A stretch of 13,275 nt of DNA from Bacteroidales bacterium UBA6248 (GCA_002441345.1 DJVU01000054.1:1-13275); one strand, 5' to 3'. Counted from the first letter of the stretch, positions 1-7,777 are shown. A program made the numbers and translations. The notes: a model not told the origin generated them from the letters alone.

Positions 1-777
1 CGCAGACTTGCAAAAACCGATCCTGTATTACTTCCCTTAGCGGATGCGGGCTATTCGGATGTCGAGATATTTGAGGATAAGATCTTGATTATCATCACCT
101 ATCTTTTTCTTAACCCTGCTCCTATTCCCGGCTTTCTGAGTCAGCAATGGCTGTGTGACTGCGGAACGGAACCGGTTAAGGCAGCAGATGTTGCCCGCAA
201 AATCTACCTCCTTCGAACGGAAAGGGACGGGCAGGAGCCCGGTTTTTTCAGTGGATTTGATCTTCCGGAAGAATGTCGTTCCGAATGCGTGCAAACTATC
301 AGCAGACCTCTTTCGCTGCAGGAAGTACTTGATGCAAAGGGAGCTGCCTGGATTGCTTTTGATGAATCAGAATACCTCAGCGAAGGTTTCAAAAGCCTGC
401 CGGGTTCTAAGTTTCTTGCGGATGAGCTGACAGAAACCACATTTATTATTGAAGATCACGACCAAATTGTACTCGGACTTGGCATCAGTCTGATTGAAGC
501 ATCGGTAATGCTTCAGGCGGTACCGGAATTTCTCCGGTTTATTACCGGCAAATTTCCACCGGAAGAGATGGGGATGGTAAGCCTAGGAAGCCTGCTGAAA
601 AGTTACCTTCACAATGGCTGGCATCTGCCCGGTACAGTCGGAAAAGCCACCCTGGCGCTGTTTGCAAAAGACGGAAAGCTCACCCGGCAGCCGCTTGAAC
701 TGGTTGCTGAAGGTGTTTGCAGATACTGGTCAGCCAGCGGGTATATACCGGCATTCGTTATGATATCAAAGCATTAA
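1..777 (+). CDS. Unrecognised protein, 5' end outside the window
   Basis: The reading frame is open from base 1 to a TAA at 775-777, so the gene begins upstream and only its last ~258 codons are present. A TTG at 85 could be read as a start, but the frame continues upstream of it with protein-like sequence and no stop, and there is no early in-frame ATG. I therefore treat it as truncated by the window edge. I do not recognise a family. The product looks soluble: no signal peptide is visible, there are no convincing membrane spans, and it mixes acidic and hydrophobic segments. Cysteines are scattered near the middle (CDCG at roughly residues 52-55, then two more around residue 95-98), with no clear metal-site spacing. 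The EamA transporter gene follows after 40 nt on the same strand, so co-transcription is possible. Function unknown. Confidence 0.6.
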   Translation, partial: RRLAKTDPVLLPLADAGYSDVEIFEDKILIIITYLFLNPAPIPGFLSQQWLCDCGTEPVKAADVARKIYLLRTERDGQEPGFFSGFDLPEECRSECVQTISRPLSLQEVLDAKGAAWIAFDESEYLSEGFKSLPGSKFLADELTETTFIIEDHDQIVLGLGISLIEASVMLQAVPEFLRFITGKFPPEEMGMVSLGSLLKSYLHNGWHLPGTVGKATLALFAKDGKLTRQPLELVAEGVCRYWSASGYIPAFVMISKH

Positions 778-817
778 AACACGGAATTATCCAACCGCAC
801 ATCCAAATACTGAACGC

Positions 818-1684
818 ATGATCTATCTTCTTTTTGCCATCGCTGCTTCCACGTTGATCCTTGTTAGCTTCAGGATCTTCAGCAAGCTTGGTATCGACGA
901 TTTTTCTGCAATTACGGTAAATTATATTATCGGAGCCCTGTTTGGATTTTCAACTATTGGATGGCAGTTCAGCAGTTTTGCCGAATCACCGGAACGCATG
1001 GTCATTCTGTCTGTAATTACAGGTATTCTGCTGATCTCAGGATTTGTATTTTTCGGATTGTCAACGCGAAAAGCAGGAATGGCTATTACAGCCATAAGCA
1101 GCCGTATGTCTGTGATAATTCCGGTGATGCTCGGGATTCTTGTTGTCGGGGATAATGCCGGAGCTATGAAAATTGCTGGTATTATCCTCGCCCTGATCGC
1201 CTTTTGGCTTTCCCTGAAAAAAGAGGGAAAAATAAATATATCCGGATCTGCCTTTCTTATACCTCTTGGTGTATTTATATTACTGGGCCTCAACGATTCA
1301 ATTGTAAAAATTACCCAGCATTATTTTCTGCCAGCCGGCGATGAACGGGCATATATTACGTATGCAGCCACCTCCTTTTTCGTTGCTTTTATTATCGGAA
1401 CAGCCGGGTCGGTAGTTAGAATTGGTAACGGAACAGGCAAAATGAACGGCCGGAGTATCGGAGCCGGTGTTATTCTGGGCCTGCTGAACTGGGCTTCGAT
1501 GTTTTTTCTGCTCAAAGGACTTGAAAAGATGCAGGTTTCGGTATTTATTCCGGTGTTAAATGTAAGTGTGGTAACGCTTTCAGCCCTTACCGGATTTCTG
1601 GTTTTCAGAGAAAAACTCCGGCCGGTCAACTGGGCAGGTATAACATTGGCACTGCTGGCTATCGTTCTTATCGCAGCCGGCTGA
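818..1684 (+). CDS. DMT/EamA-family inner-membrane transporter
   Basis: A 288-residue, very hydrophobic protein with about ten predicted membrane helices in two halves, the layout of EamA (drug/metabolite transporter) permeases. The first half ends near a positively charged loop with the residues SLKKEGK (about residues 131-137). The second half starts after it and ends with a typical C-terminal helix rich in Leu, Ala and Ile. Such proteins move small metabolites or export amino acids, purines or drugs across the inner membrane; the substrate cannot be read from the sequence. The ATG at 818 opens directly into the first helix, as usual for the family, and no upstream in-frame alternative looks better. 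No Shine-Dalgarno is seen. The gene lies 40 nt after the preceding unknown gene, and 131 nt separate it from the OmpA-type gene. A second, different EamA transporter lies at 5676-6599. Confidence 0.85.
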   Translation: MIYLLFAIAASTLILVSFRIFSKLGIDDFSAITVNYIIGALFGFSTIGWQFSSFAESPERMVILSVITGILLISGFVFFGLSTRKAGMAITAISSRMSVIIPVMLGILVVGDNAGAMKIAGIILALIAFWLSLKKEGKINISGSAFLIPLGVFILLGLNDSIVKITQHYFLPAGDERAYITYAATSFFVAFIIGTAGSVVRIGNGTGKMNGRSIGAGVILGLLNWASMFFLLKGLEKMQVSVFIPVLNVSVVTLSALTGFLVFREKLRPVNWAGITLALLAIVLIAAG

Positions 1685-1782
1685 AATATTTATCCCGGAA
1701 AGCCGGTTACCATTACATTTTTTCCACATAAACCGGTGAATAATATGTTCACTGCGGCAAAATCATCTGATAATTTTCGTCG

Positions 1783-1790
1783 TACATTTA
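1783..1790 (+). promoter_or_regulatory. Weak candidate -7 box for the OmpA-type gene
   Basis: TACATTTA differs by one base from the Bacteroidota -7 consensus TAnnTTTG and lies 25 nt before the ATG at 1816. A second one-mismatch box, TACATTTT, is at 1714-1721. Neither has a convincing TTTG at the -33 position, so the promoter assignment is tentative. The leader between the box and the ATG is A/C-rich with no Shine-Dalgarno, as common in this phylum. Confidence 0.25.
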
Positions 1791-1815
1791 GCAAATACTC
1801 AAACACAAACACTTT

Positions 1816-4176
1816 ATGAAAAAGAGCAGCGCAATTTCCTTATTGTTTTTTTTGCTTCTCCTCCTGATGCATCCGCAAAAACTTAATGCTCAGGGATTTC
1901 TGCCATTTTCCCAAAGCAACTACAGCGGAGTGAGCGGGCTTCTGCTTCAACCGGCATCGATTGCTGACAGCCGTTACCGGTTTGATATGGCTCTGTTTGG
2001 CTTTGAATTATCGGTAAACAATGATTTTGTATCCCTTGACCGCAGGGCATTTTTTAAGCCGGATCTGTGGGAGCAGGAAAATTTTGGAACAGATTACGTT
2101 AATCGTAAATACAATGGTAAGGATAAATCGGCTTTCGTTAATGGAGGCGCCATCCTCCCTTCCTTTATGATTAATATAAACAACAATACGGCAATTGGCT
2201 TTACGTCGAGAGTACGTGCATTTGCCAATATCGATAATATTTCGGAAGATCTGGCACAACTGGTCAGTGAGAAGTTTGATTACGAGGATCTTTGGTTTGA
2301 TAGGCTGACTAATGCAAATTTAAGCATCCAGACAAATACATGGGCAGAGGTGGGGTTCAGCATTGCAACGGTGCTGCTGAACAAAGAAAAGCATTTCCTG
2401 AAAGGCGGTATTAGCCTGAAGTATCTTCAGGGCCTGGGATCCGGATATATGTATGTTGATAACCTTTCCTACCGTTTCAGCACTCCCGACACTCTTTCAC
2501 TTTTTCGTTCGGATATAAATTATGGTATCTCCGAATCGTTTGATGAGGATGGAAAATTTACCACCGAAAACCTGCCGGGACCGGGTTTTGGCATCGATCT
2601 CGGATTTGTTTATGAGTACAGACCCGATATAAAAAAATATACCTACTCGCTGGACGGGCAGGACGGACTACTGATGCGAAACAAGGACAAATACCTGTTC
2701 CGAATCGGCGTTTCTCTGCTCGACCTTGGATCTATTCGATACGATAAAGGACTGAATACCCAGAATTTCCGGGCCGATGTTGAAAACTGGTATATCAAAG
2801 GATTTGAAATCAATTCAGTTAACGATGTAGCTAAAATCATAGAAGATCAGTTCTATCCCGGCAAGATTTCAAACGAATCCTACCGAATGGCTTTGCCAAC
2901 GGCTTTGAGTCTGCAGCTTGATTATAACCTTGGAAGTGATTTTTACCTCAACTTCACACCTTTTCTTGCCTTACGAAAAGGAACAGGACTGGAATCAAAA
3001 TCGCATTATGCCACATCGTACACATTTACACCAAGATATGATATTCAATGGTTTGGTGTAGCAATGCCCTTGCAACTTGACGATTATAACCGTTTCAATG
3101 CCGGCCTCAGCTTTCGTTTAGGCTCTTTCTGGATAGGATCCAACTCCATTATTACCAACAGGCTGGCTCGTGAAAGCTATTCCATGGATTTCTATGTAAT
3201 GGCAAAAATTCCGATCTTCCGAAAGGCTGACAAAGACGGTGACCGCGATGGCGTTAGCGATGCAAAGGATCAGTGTCCCGATCTGCAGGGCTCCTGGCCC
3301 ATGCTCGGTTGTCCGGATGCCGATGGCGATTCAATCCCTGACCACCTTGACGATTGCCCGTTCGAAGCCGGTGCTGCTGCCTTGAAAGGATGCCCGGATC
3401 GCGATGGCGACGGCATTGCCGATAAGGATGACCGTTGTCCCGACCATGCCGGACTTCCCGAACTCGACGGATGTCCCGACAGCGACGGCGACCGTATCCC
3501 CGATCATCTGGATGATTGTCCCGATCAGCCGGGTACTGCTGCCCTGAATGGATGTCCCGACCGCGACGGCGACGGTATCCCCGATCGCATCGACTTTTGT
3601 CCCGATACTCCCGGCAAGCCCGAATTTAACGGATGCCCCTTTGCCGACACCGATAAGGATGGAATTCCGGATGAAGAAGACGAATGTCCGACCATACCCG
3701 GAAAACCTGAGTTTATGGGATGCCCCGACACCGACAACGATGGAATATCCGATAAATACGACCGCTGCCCCACCATTCCGGGTGTACCTGAAAACAACGG
3801 CTGTCCTGAAATCAAGAAGGAAGAAAAAGCCATTATCGACAGGGCATTCTCCAACCTGGAATTTGAATCGGGCAAAGCCATCATTAAAAAGAACTCCTAC
3901 CCTTCACTCGATGAGCTCGCAAGCCTGCTTATTGAACGGCCTCAGTGGAAAGTTCAGCTTTCAGGACATACCGACAACACAGGTAATCCTGAGTCAAACA
4001 TGGCACTTTCACGCAACCGTTCTCAGGCCGTTAAAGATTATCTGATCATGAAAGGTGTGGAAGAATACAGGATACGCACAGAGTGGTTTGGTCAGGAACT
4101 TCCGGTTGCCGATAACAAAACTGCTGCAGGCCGTCAGAAAAACCGCCGGGTAGAGATGAAAATTGTTTTTGATTAA
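1816..4176 (+). CDS. Outer-membrane protein: DUF5723-like barrel, TSP3 repeats, OmpA domain
   Basis: A 786-residue exported protein. Residues 1-25 form a signal peptide: KK, a run of Leu/Phe, then LNA with cleavage predicted before Gln26. Residues ~26-470 are rich in aromatic, Gly and Asn residues and alternating strands, resembling the DUF5723 outer-membrane barrel family of Bacteroidota. Residues 472-664 are seven thrombospondin type 3 repeats of 27-29 residues with Asp-rich DxDGDxxxD cores and two Cys each, expected to bind calcium and form a stiff periplasmic or surface stalk. Residues ~675-786 are an OmpA-type peptidoglycan-binding domain: D720 in the GHTD motif and R735 in the LSRNR segment are spaced 15 apart, like the diaminopimelate-binding pair of OmpA, and the end carries the usual NRRVE. 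The protein probably anchors the outer membrane to the cell wall. Its gene is followed after 3 nt by the next coding region. Confidence 0.88.
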   Translation: MKKSSAISLLFFLLLLLMHPQKLNAQGFLPFSQSNYSGVSGLLLQPASIADSRYRFDMALFGFELSVNNDFVSLDRRAFFKPDLWEQENFGTDYVNRKYNGKDKSAFVNGGAILPSFMININNNTAIGFTSRVRAFANIDNISEDLAQLVSEKFDYEDLWFDRLTNANLSIQTNTWAEVGFSIATVLLNKEKHFLKGGISLKYLQGLGSGYMYVDNLSYRFSTPDTLSLFRSDINYGISESFDEDGKFTTENLPGPGFGIDLGFVYEYRPDIKKYTYSLDGQDGLLMRNKDKYLFRIGVSLLDLGSIRYDKGLNTQNFRADVENWYIKGFEINSVNDVAKIIEDQFYPGKISNESYRMALPTALSLQLDYNLGSDFYLNFTPFLALRKGTGLESKSHYATSYTFTPRYDIQWFGVAMPLQLDDYNRFNAGLSFRLGSFWIGSNSIITNRLARESYSMDFYVMAKIPIFRKADKDGDRDGVSDAKDQCPDLQGSWPMLGCPDADGDSIPDHLDDCPFEAGAAALKGCPDRDGDGIADKDDRCPDHAGLPELDGCPDSDGDRIPDHLDDCPDQPGTAALNGCPDRDGDGIPDRIDFCPDTPGKPEFNGCPFADTDKDGIPDEEDECPTIPGKPEFMGCPDTDNDGISDKYDRCPTIPGVPENNGCPEIKKEEKAIIDRAFSNLEFESGKAIIKKNSYPSLDELASLLIERPQWKVQLSGHTDNTGNPESNMALSRNRSQAVKDYLIMKGVEEYRIRTEWFGQELPVADNKTAAGRQKNRRVEMKIVFD
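3229..3807 (+). repeat. Seven tandem TSP3 units inside the OmpA-type gene
   Basis: Units start at 3229, 3316, 3397, 3478, 3559, 3640 and 3727 and are 81 bp long, except the first and sixth at 87 bp. Each encodes an Asp-rich calcium loop followed by a CP and a GCP motif. Unit 2 resembles unit 4 (both IPDHLDDCP and ending AALxGCP), and unit 3 resembles unit 5 (both starting DRDGDGI). The middle of the array therefore looks like a duplicated 162-bp two-unit block (3316-3477 and 3478-3639). Confidence 0.85.
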
Positions 4177-4179
4177 TCA

Positions 4180-5184
4180 ATGGAAGTTAAAGCCTTTCCC
4201 GATGCGGAGCGCTGCCGCAGGATTGGAGAAATCCTCGGAAGACTCCGCATCAGGAAAAATTTTTATGAACGCCCTTTCTTAAAAGGAATTGATGACACAG
4301 AGCTCAAGTACAGCATGTTATTTAATGCTGTTGCAATTTGTCACCAAACCCGCAACCTCGCTTGCATCCCTCAAAATCTGTATGGCTGGGATTACCTCGA
4401 AGATGGTTTCCTCTCCCTGGCAAAAACAAGGTCGTGGCTGCTTTTTCCGGATGAAGTGGTCGCACATTCACAGACCGAAATAGCAGAAGCACTGCTTTCC
4501 GCTTTCAGTTGTACAGGGTCCAGAAGCGATTCCACACTCGACAGAATTGAGGAAAGAAGCCGGCTGTACATCGGGCTGAATCATTTTGTAAAGTATTCCT
4601 ATGGAGGCTTATTTTCTGGGATCGTAAAAAATTCAGGGGGTTATTTGCGGAACAACAGCAAAGGATTTTATGAAATTTTAGCATCGACAGAGGCGTTCAG
4701 CGATCCGCAGCTAAAAAAAGCATCGTTCCTCTTTAAGCTGCTTATGGATGCAGGGCTTACGGATGCACGCGATCCCGAAAATTACATCCCTGTCATGGAT
4801 TACCACATGCAAAGGGTGTTGCTGCGCATGGGATGTATTGAATTTTCAGACAGCTCCATGCTGTTTAAACTTAGCGGCAAAATTCAAGCTTCTTCCGACG
4901 AACCGGTGCGCAGTGCTTGCATAGCCGCATTGAAACTGATGTCAACCGTTTCCGGACACGGGCCTTGGGTAATGAACGATTTTTTCTGGCCACTGGGCAG
5001 GTCGTGCTGTAATGAAACCACGCTCTGTAAAGACCGTTTGTGCAGCAAGTCACCCTGCACGTTTTTTACCGTATCCGATACAGAGGACCATACAAACTGT
5101 ATTTTTGAACCTGCGTGCAAAGGTGCCGGTGACGAGCGATACCGCAGACTCTGGGAGCCGGCTGTTGAAACACATTATTACTGA
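4180..5184 (+). CDS. Cys-rich protein with HhH DNA-glycosylase-like features
   Basis: A 334-residue predicted cytoplasmic protein I cannot assign to a named family with certainty. Around residues 190-218 it has a Lys-rich helix (LKKASFLFK) followed by MDYHMQRVLLRMG with D207 and H209. This resembles the helix-hairpin-helix glycosylases (endonuclease III, AGOG type), where a VDxHxxR segment holds the catalytic Asp. Downstream, a WPLGRSCC segment begins a Cys cluster, C276-x6-C283-x4-C288-x4-C293, with C277, C307 and C313 nearby. This recalls the C-x6-C-x2-C-x5-C iron-sulfur site of endonuclease III with altered spacing. Inference: a nucleic-acid or nucleoside-acting Fe-S protein. An alternative is a glycosylase-fold enzyme acting on free nucleosides, as the queuosine-salvage protein Qng1 does. 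The ATG at 4180 lies 3 nt after the OmpA stop, and the stop overlaps the next start (TGATG), indicating translational coupling to the HIT hydrolase. Confidence 0.7.
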   Translation: MEVKAFPDAERCRRIGEILGRLRIRKNFYERPFLKGIDDTELKYSMLFNAVAICHQTRNLACIPQNLYGWDYLEDGFLSLAKTRSWLLFPDEVVAHSQTEIAEALLSAFSCTGSRSDSTLDRIEERSRLYIGLNHFVKYSYGGLFSGIVKNSGGYLRNNSKGFYEILASTEAFSDPQLKKASFLFKLLMDAGLTDARDPENYIPVMDYHMQRVLLRMGCIEFSDSSMLFKLSGKIQASSDEPVRSACIAALKLMSTVSGHGPWVMNDFFWPLGRSCCNETTLCKDRLCSKSPCTFFTVSDTEDHTNCIFEPACKGAGDERYRRLWEPAVETHYY

Positions 5185-5663
5185 TGGAAAAATCATGTCC
5201 GTTTTGCGGCGACAAAGCCATGGAAAGCAGTTTTGCTTCGGAAGGAGAAATACTGGCAATTTATAATATTAGCCCGTTGCTGCCCGGCCATTCGCTTATA
5301 GTGCCTGCACATCATGCCGGCAGTCTTTTCGATCTTTCAGAAGATGAAATCTCCTGTTTTTTTGCATTTGCCAGAAAGGTAACCCATTTTCTTTTGCAGG
5401 TTTACAAGGCAGAAGCCTTTGACTGGTCGCTGCAGGAGGGCGAATGTGCCGGGCAGAGTGTGGAACATCTTCATCTTCATGTAATTCCCCGCACTTCGGG
5501 GGACTTGCCGGAGGAAGTGGAATGGTATTCACTCCTGCACGGGCAGCAGACTCAGGGTCTGGACAATCCGGAGAGAGTGCGACTTAATACCTGGGAGCAC
5601 GCCGCGGCTACTCTTCAGTTAAGGCGGAAATGGGAAGAGTACAATAAAGATATGCCCGGATAA
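5184..5663 (+). CDS. HIT-family hydrolase, FHIT-like (dinucleoside polyphosphate)
   Basis: A 159-residue histidine-triad protein. The triad is H95-L-H97-L-H99, and H97 is the expected nucleophile. The preceding QEGECAGQSV segment matches the FHIT branch (QDGPEAGQTV in FHIT) rather than the HINT branch, which has Asn-x-Gly here. The expected activity is hydrolysis of diadenosine polyphosphates such as Ap3A or Ap4A, or of related nucleotidyl phosphates. C5 and C8 in a CPFC motif, with H44 in the PAHH segment, could form the structural zinc site found in many bacterial HIT proteins. The ATG shares its A with the TGA of the upstream Cys-rich protein gene, so the two are probably translationally coupled. 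The stop is 12 nt from the convergent EamA transporter stop. I see no hairpin terminator in that gap. Confidence 0.88.
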   Translation: MEKSCPFCGDKAMESSFASEGEILAIYNISPLLPGHSLIVPAHHAGSLFDLSEDEISCFFAFARKVTHFLLQVYKAEAFDWSLQEGECAGQSVEHLHLHVIPRTSGDLPEEVEWYSLLHGQQTQGLDNPERVRLNTWEHAAATLQLRRKWEEYNKDMPG

Positions 5664-5675
5664 ACGGAACCTTTT

Positions 5676-6599
5676 TCAAAGGAAAAACAGCGACACGCCG
5701 GCAACGGCAACAACCGCACCGGCAATTTCACGCCAGGAAACCTTTTCTTTCATGAAAATTACTGCCGGTGCTATAATCAGGACCGGGACTATTGACATAA
5801 TGGTGGAGGCGATGCCGGAGGATGTATACTTAACTGCGATAAGGGAAAATGAGACCCCGAGGAATGGGCCGAAGAAAGCGCCAATGCCGAGACGCTTCAG
5901 GGCTTTCCTGTTTTCCAGAGCTGCACGTACACTTCCCCAGGAACGATAGGCAGAAATAACTATTACAAATCCGGCAACTCCTGTCAGAACGCGTATTTGT
6001 GAAGCTGCAAAAGCGTTGTAATCCTGCATCCCGAATTTGCTGAGTACGAGACCTACCCCCTGTCCTGCCGCACCTCCAAAAGCCAGGAGAAGACCTTTAA
6101 GCGGATATTTAAATTTAAAAGGATTTGAAAACCTTCCGTTGGGCGTTGATCCGTTCGGTTCCTTCCGGGCCAGGATTGCCATGCTGATTCCGGCAAACGT
6201 AAGTACCATCCCGAAAAGGGCCTTAAGACTCATTGTTTCGTTCATCATCAGCCAGCCGGTCAGTGCGGCTATGGGTGGTGCGAGAGCCATTATAAGCATA
6301 GAAATGCGCGCACCGACAACAACATATGCCTGAAAAAGAAAGAGATCACCCAGAACAAAACCGATCAAACCGGAGAGGGATAACCATATCCACTGGTGAC
6401 CGGAGGCTCCGAGAGGTAAAAATGACCCGCGTGTGGCCAGGCCAAAAAAACCGAGTAAGATAAAAGCAAGAAACAGCCGTATAATATTAACCGGAAGAGA
6501 GCCGACCTTTTTGCTGGCCGATTCAAAGGCAAGAGCAGTAATGGTCCAGAAAACTGCGGTAAGCAGAGCGGACAGTTCACCGGCATAATTATCGATCAT
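5676..6599 (-). CDS. DMT/EamA-family transporter
   Basis: A 307-residue inner-membrane permease with about ten hydrophobic helices arranged as two EamA repeats. The first repeat covers residues ~1-145 and includes a MNETMSLKALFGM segment before its last helix. The second covers ~165-307 and includes the related MKEKVSWREIAGA segment before the terminal helix. These E-x-hydrophobic-x-G elements at equivalent places in both halves are typical of DMT exporters. The two halves are joined by a Lys/Arg/Asn-rich cytoplasmic linker near residue 145-165. The substrate is unknown. The gene is convergent with the HIT gene and divergent from yigZ. The ATG (complement of 6597-6599) is preceded by a ~90-nt leader from a candidate promoter at 6691-6698. 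Confidence 0.87.
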   Translation of the reverse strand: MIDNYAGELSALLTAVFWTITALAFESASKKVGSLPVNIIRLFLAFILLGFFGLATRGSFLPLGASGHQWIWLSLSGLIGFVLGDLFLFQAYVVVGARISMLIMALAPPIAALTGWLMMNETMSLKALFGMVLTFAGISMAILARKEPNGSTPNGRFSNPFKFKYPLKGLLLAFGGAAGQGVGLVLSKFGMQDYNAFAASQIRVLTGVAGFVIVISAYRSWGSVRAALENRKALKRLGIGAFFGPFLGVSFSLIAVKYTSSGIASTIMSIVPVLIIAPAVIFMKEKVSWREIAGAVVAVAGVSLFFL

Positions 6600-6690
6600 A
6601 AACGCAGTTTTGGTTACCTGTATTATTAAGGTATTAAGAGCCGGGACCGGTAAAGGATATTCCCTATTCCGGAAGCTGCCCGAGTTACGG

Positions 6691-6724
6691 CAAAAGTAGC
6701 AGATTGGAATGAAACCTGGGGAAA
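6691..6724 (-). promoter_or_regulatory. Candidate promoter for the EamA transporter gene
   Basis: Read on the - strand, 6698-6691 is TACTTTTG, an exact match to the Bacteroidota -7 consensus TAnnTTTG. A TTTC (complement of 6721-6724) lies 22 nt upstream, a 3/4 match to the -33 TTTG at slightly long spacing. This predicts a leader of roughly 85-90 nt before the ATG. Confidence 0.4.
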
Positions 6725-6815
6725 CGGTAAAAAAAATACCGGCAATCGTTTTTTACGTCAGAATGCAAAATGGAAAAAAAGATTTATCAAAAGAACATCA
6801 GATTTCTAAAAATGA

Positions 6816-6847
6816 CTTGGGGGTGATGCGAAAAATTGTTATGTTTG
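6816..6847 (+). promoter_or_regulatory. Candidate promoter for yigZ
   Basis: TATGTTTG at 6840-6847 matches the Bacteroidota -7 consensus TAnnTTTG exactly. CTTG at 6816-6819 lies 20 nt upstream, close to the -33 element. A transcript starting near 6853 would have a ~65-nt leader before the ATG at 6921 that includes the seven-G run. Confidence 0.5.
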
Positions 6848-6920
6848 ACAAATTATCGGCTGATCTTTTTAAGGGGGGGAATGGCCTGTTACCAAGGATT
6901 TTTGGAATTGTACTGCAAAA

Positions 6921-7535
6921 ATGTTATTTTCTGACACTTATCTTACGATTGACGAGCCTTCAACGGGCTTATACAAGGAAAAGGGCAGCAAGTTTATAGC
7001 AAGGGCATTACCCGTGAAGAGTGAATCGGAGGTAAAAGCAGCACTTGAAGCATTGAGGAAGGAATTTTTTGATGCACGACATCATTGTTTTGCCTATATA
7101 TTGGGTGCCGACAAGTCTGCCTGGAGAATGAACGACGACGGAGAGCCGTCCGGAACAGCAGGAAGGCCGATTCACGGACAGATACTTTCGTTCGACCTTA
7201 CCAACGTTCTGGTTGTGGTTATACGGTACTTCGGAGGGACAAAACTTGGTGTGAGCGGTCTTATTCAGGCATATAAAACTGCTACTCAGGACGCTTTAAG
7301 TCAGGCCAGGATTGTTGAAAAGACTGTGAATGAAGTATATCAATTAAAATTCAAGTACCCGGCTATGAACGATGTCATGCGGATTATTAAGGAAGAAAAC
7401 TTGTTATTACTTGATAATCAATATGATATAGAATGCAGCATTACGTACATGGTTCGACGTATGAAAGCGGATGACGTGAATTCGAAATTCAGAAAAACGT
7501 ATGACAATGAGATCATATATTTGCGAACTGAATAA
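6921..7535 (+). CDS. yigZ: YigZ/IMPACT family protein
   Basis: A 204-residue protein, the usual size for the YigZ/IMPACT (UPF0029) family. The N-terminal IMPACT domain (residues ~1-125) shows the family signatures: KGSKF at 21-25, DDGEPSGTAGRPI at 72-84, and RYFGGTKLG at 102-110 followed by GLIQAY. Residues ~140-196 form the C-terminal DUF1949-like ferredoxin-type domain. In yeast and mammals the IMPACT homologue regulates GCN2. The bacterial role is not settled, though nucleic-acid or ribosome association has been proposed from structure. The ATG at 6921 puts the conserved TY-start region at the right distance and follows an A-rich GCAAAA leader. The gene lies upstream of dnaA on the same strand with a 242-nt gap, so dnaA probably has its own promoter. 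I see no strong terminator after the stop. Confidence 0.92.
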   Translation: MLFSDTYLTIDEPSTGLYKEKGSKFIARALPVKSESEVKAALEALRKEFFDARHHCFAYILGADKSAWRMNDDGEPSGTAGRPIHGQILSFDLTNVLVVVIRYFGGTKLGVSGLIQAYKTATQDALSQARIVEKTVNEVYQLKFKYPAMNDVMRIIKEENLLLLDNQYDIECSITYMVRRMKADDVNSKFRKTYDNEIIYLRTE

Positions 7536-7777
7536 GTCCTGAACCACAAGTCAATTAGGGAAGAGAGGTGTTTTGGCGTTACAATTAATTTTCTGAAAAA
7601 GCAAGCCCAAAATGACTTTTTTTTTAACTTTTTTAAAACCAATTTTGTTGAAAAATCCACCTGTAGTCTCGTGAAAGTTAAAAGTGTTGGAAATCAGGTG
7701 TCAGATAACCAGCGTTACATTGAGATTTTGGAATTGTGTTTACTTTATGTTGGTTTTTATAAACTTTAGCAAAAGGA
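7536..7777 (+). other. AT-rich dnaA leader region
   Basis: This 242-nt gene-free stretch contains long T tracts (nine T at 7617-7625, six T at 7629-7634). A weak 6-bp A/T stem (7596-7601 with 7616-7621) runs into the first T tract and could be a poor yigZ terminator. Near the dnaA start, TATGTTGG at 7746-7753 is one base off the TAnnTTTG promoter box, but no well-spaced -33 element is visible. I looked for clusters of DnaA boxes (TTATCCACA) and found only one poor 6/9 match near 7653-7661, so I cannot claim this is oriC. Confidence 0.45.

Larger units (their letters stand above)
6600..6920. other. Divergent intergenic region between EamA gene and yigZ
   Basis: This 321-nt gap has no convincing gene. 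A short open frame from 6709 overlaps the yigZ start out of frame, has low-complexity Lys-rich translation and is not supported. The region contains a candidate - strand promoter for the EamA gene (6691-6724), an AT-rich central part (about 6721-6810), a candidate + strand promoter for yigZ (6816-6847) and a run of seven G at 6873-6879 in the presumed yigZ leader. Confidence 0.6.

Noticed and set aside
1702..1737. Inverted repeat CCGGTT ... AACCGG after the first EamA gene, considered as a terminator
   Set aside because: The stem is only 6-7 bp with a 22-nt loop and no T tract follows.
3525..3884. Open frame antisense to the TSP3 array with repetitive Gly/Pro/Ser translation
   Set aside because: Its repeats are the mirror of the Asp/Pro-rich coding repeats on the + strand, a by-product of biased codons.
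6615..6633. TACCT / AGGTA 5-bp inverted repeat in the EamA leader
   Set aside because: Arms are too short to stand above chance in an AT-rich leader.
6709..6999. Short + strand open frame covering the yigZ promoter and start
   Set aside because: It overlaps the yigZ 5' end in another frame, contains the candidate promoter boxes and the G run, and has Lys-rich low-complexity translation.
7536..7777. Possible oriC next to dnaA
   Set aside because: AT-rich and T-tract containing, but no cluster of DnaA boxes could be found by eye. In Bacteroidota the origin is often not beside dnaA. A GC-skew plot of the whole genome would decide.
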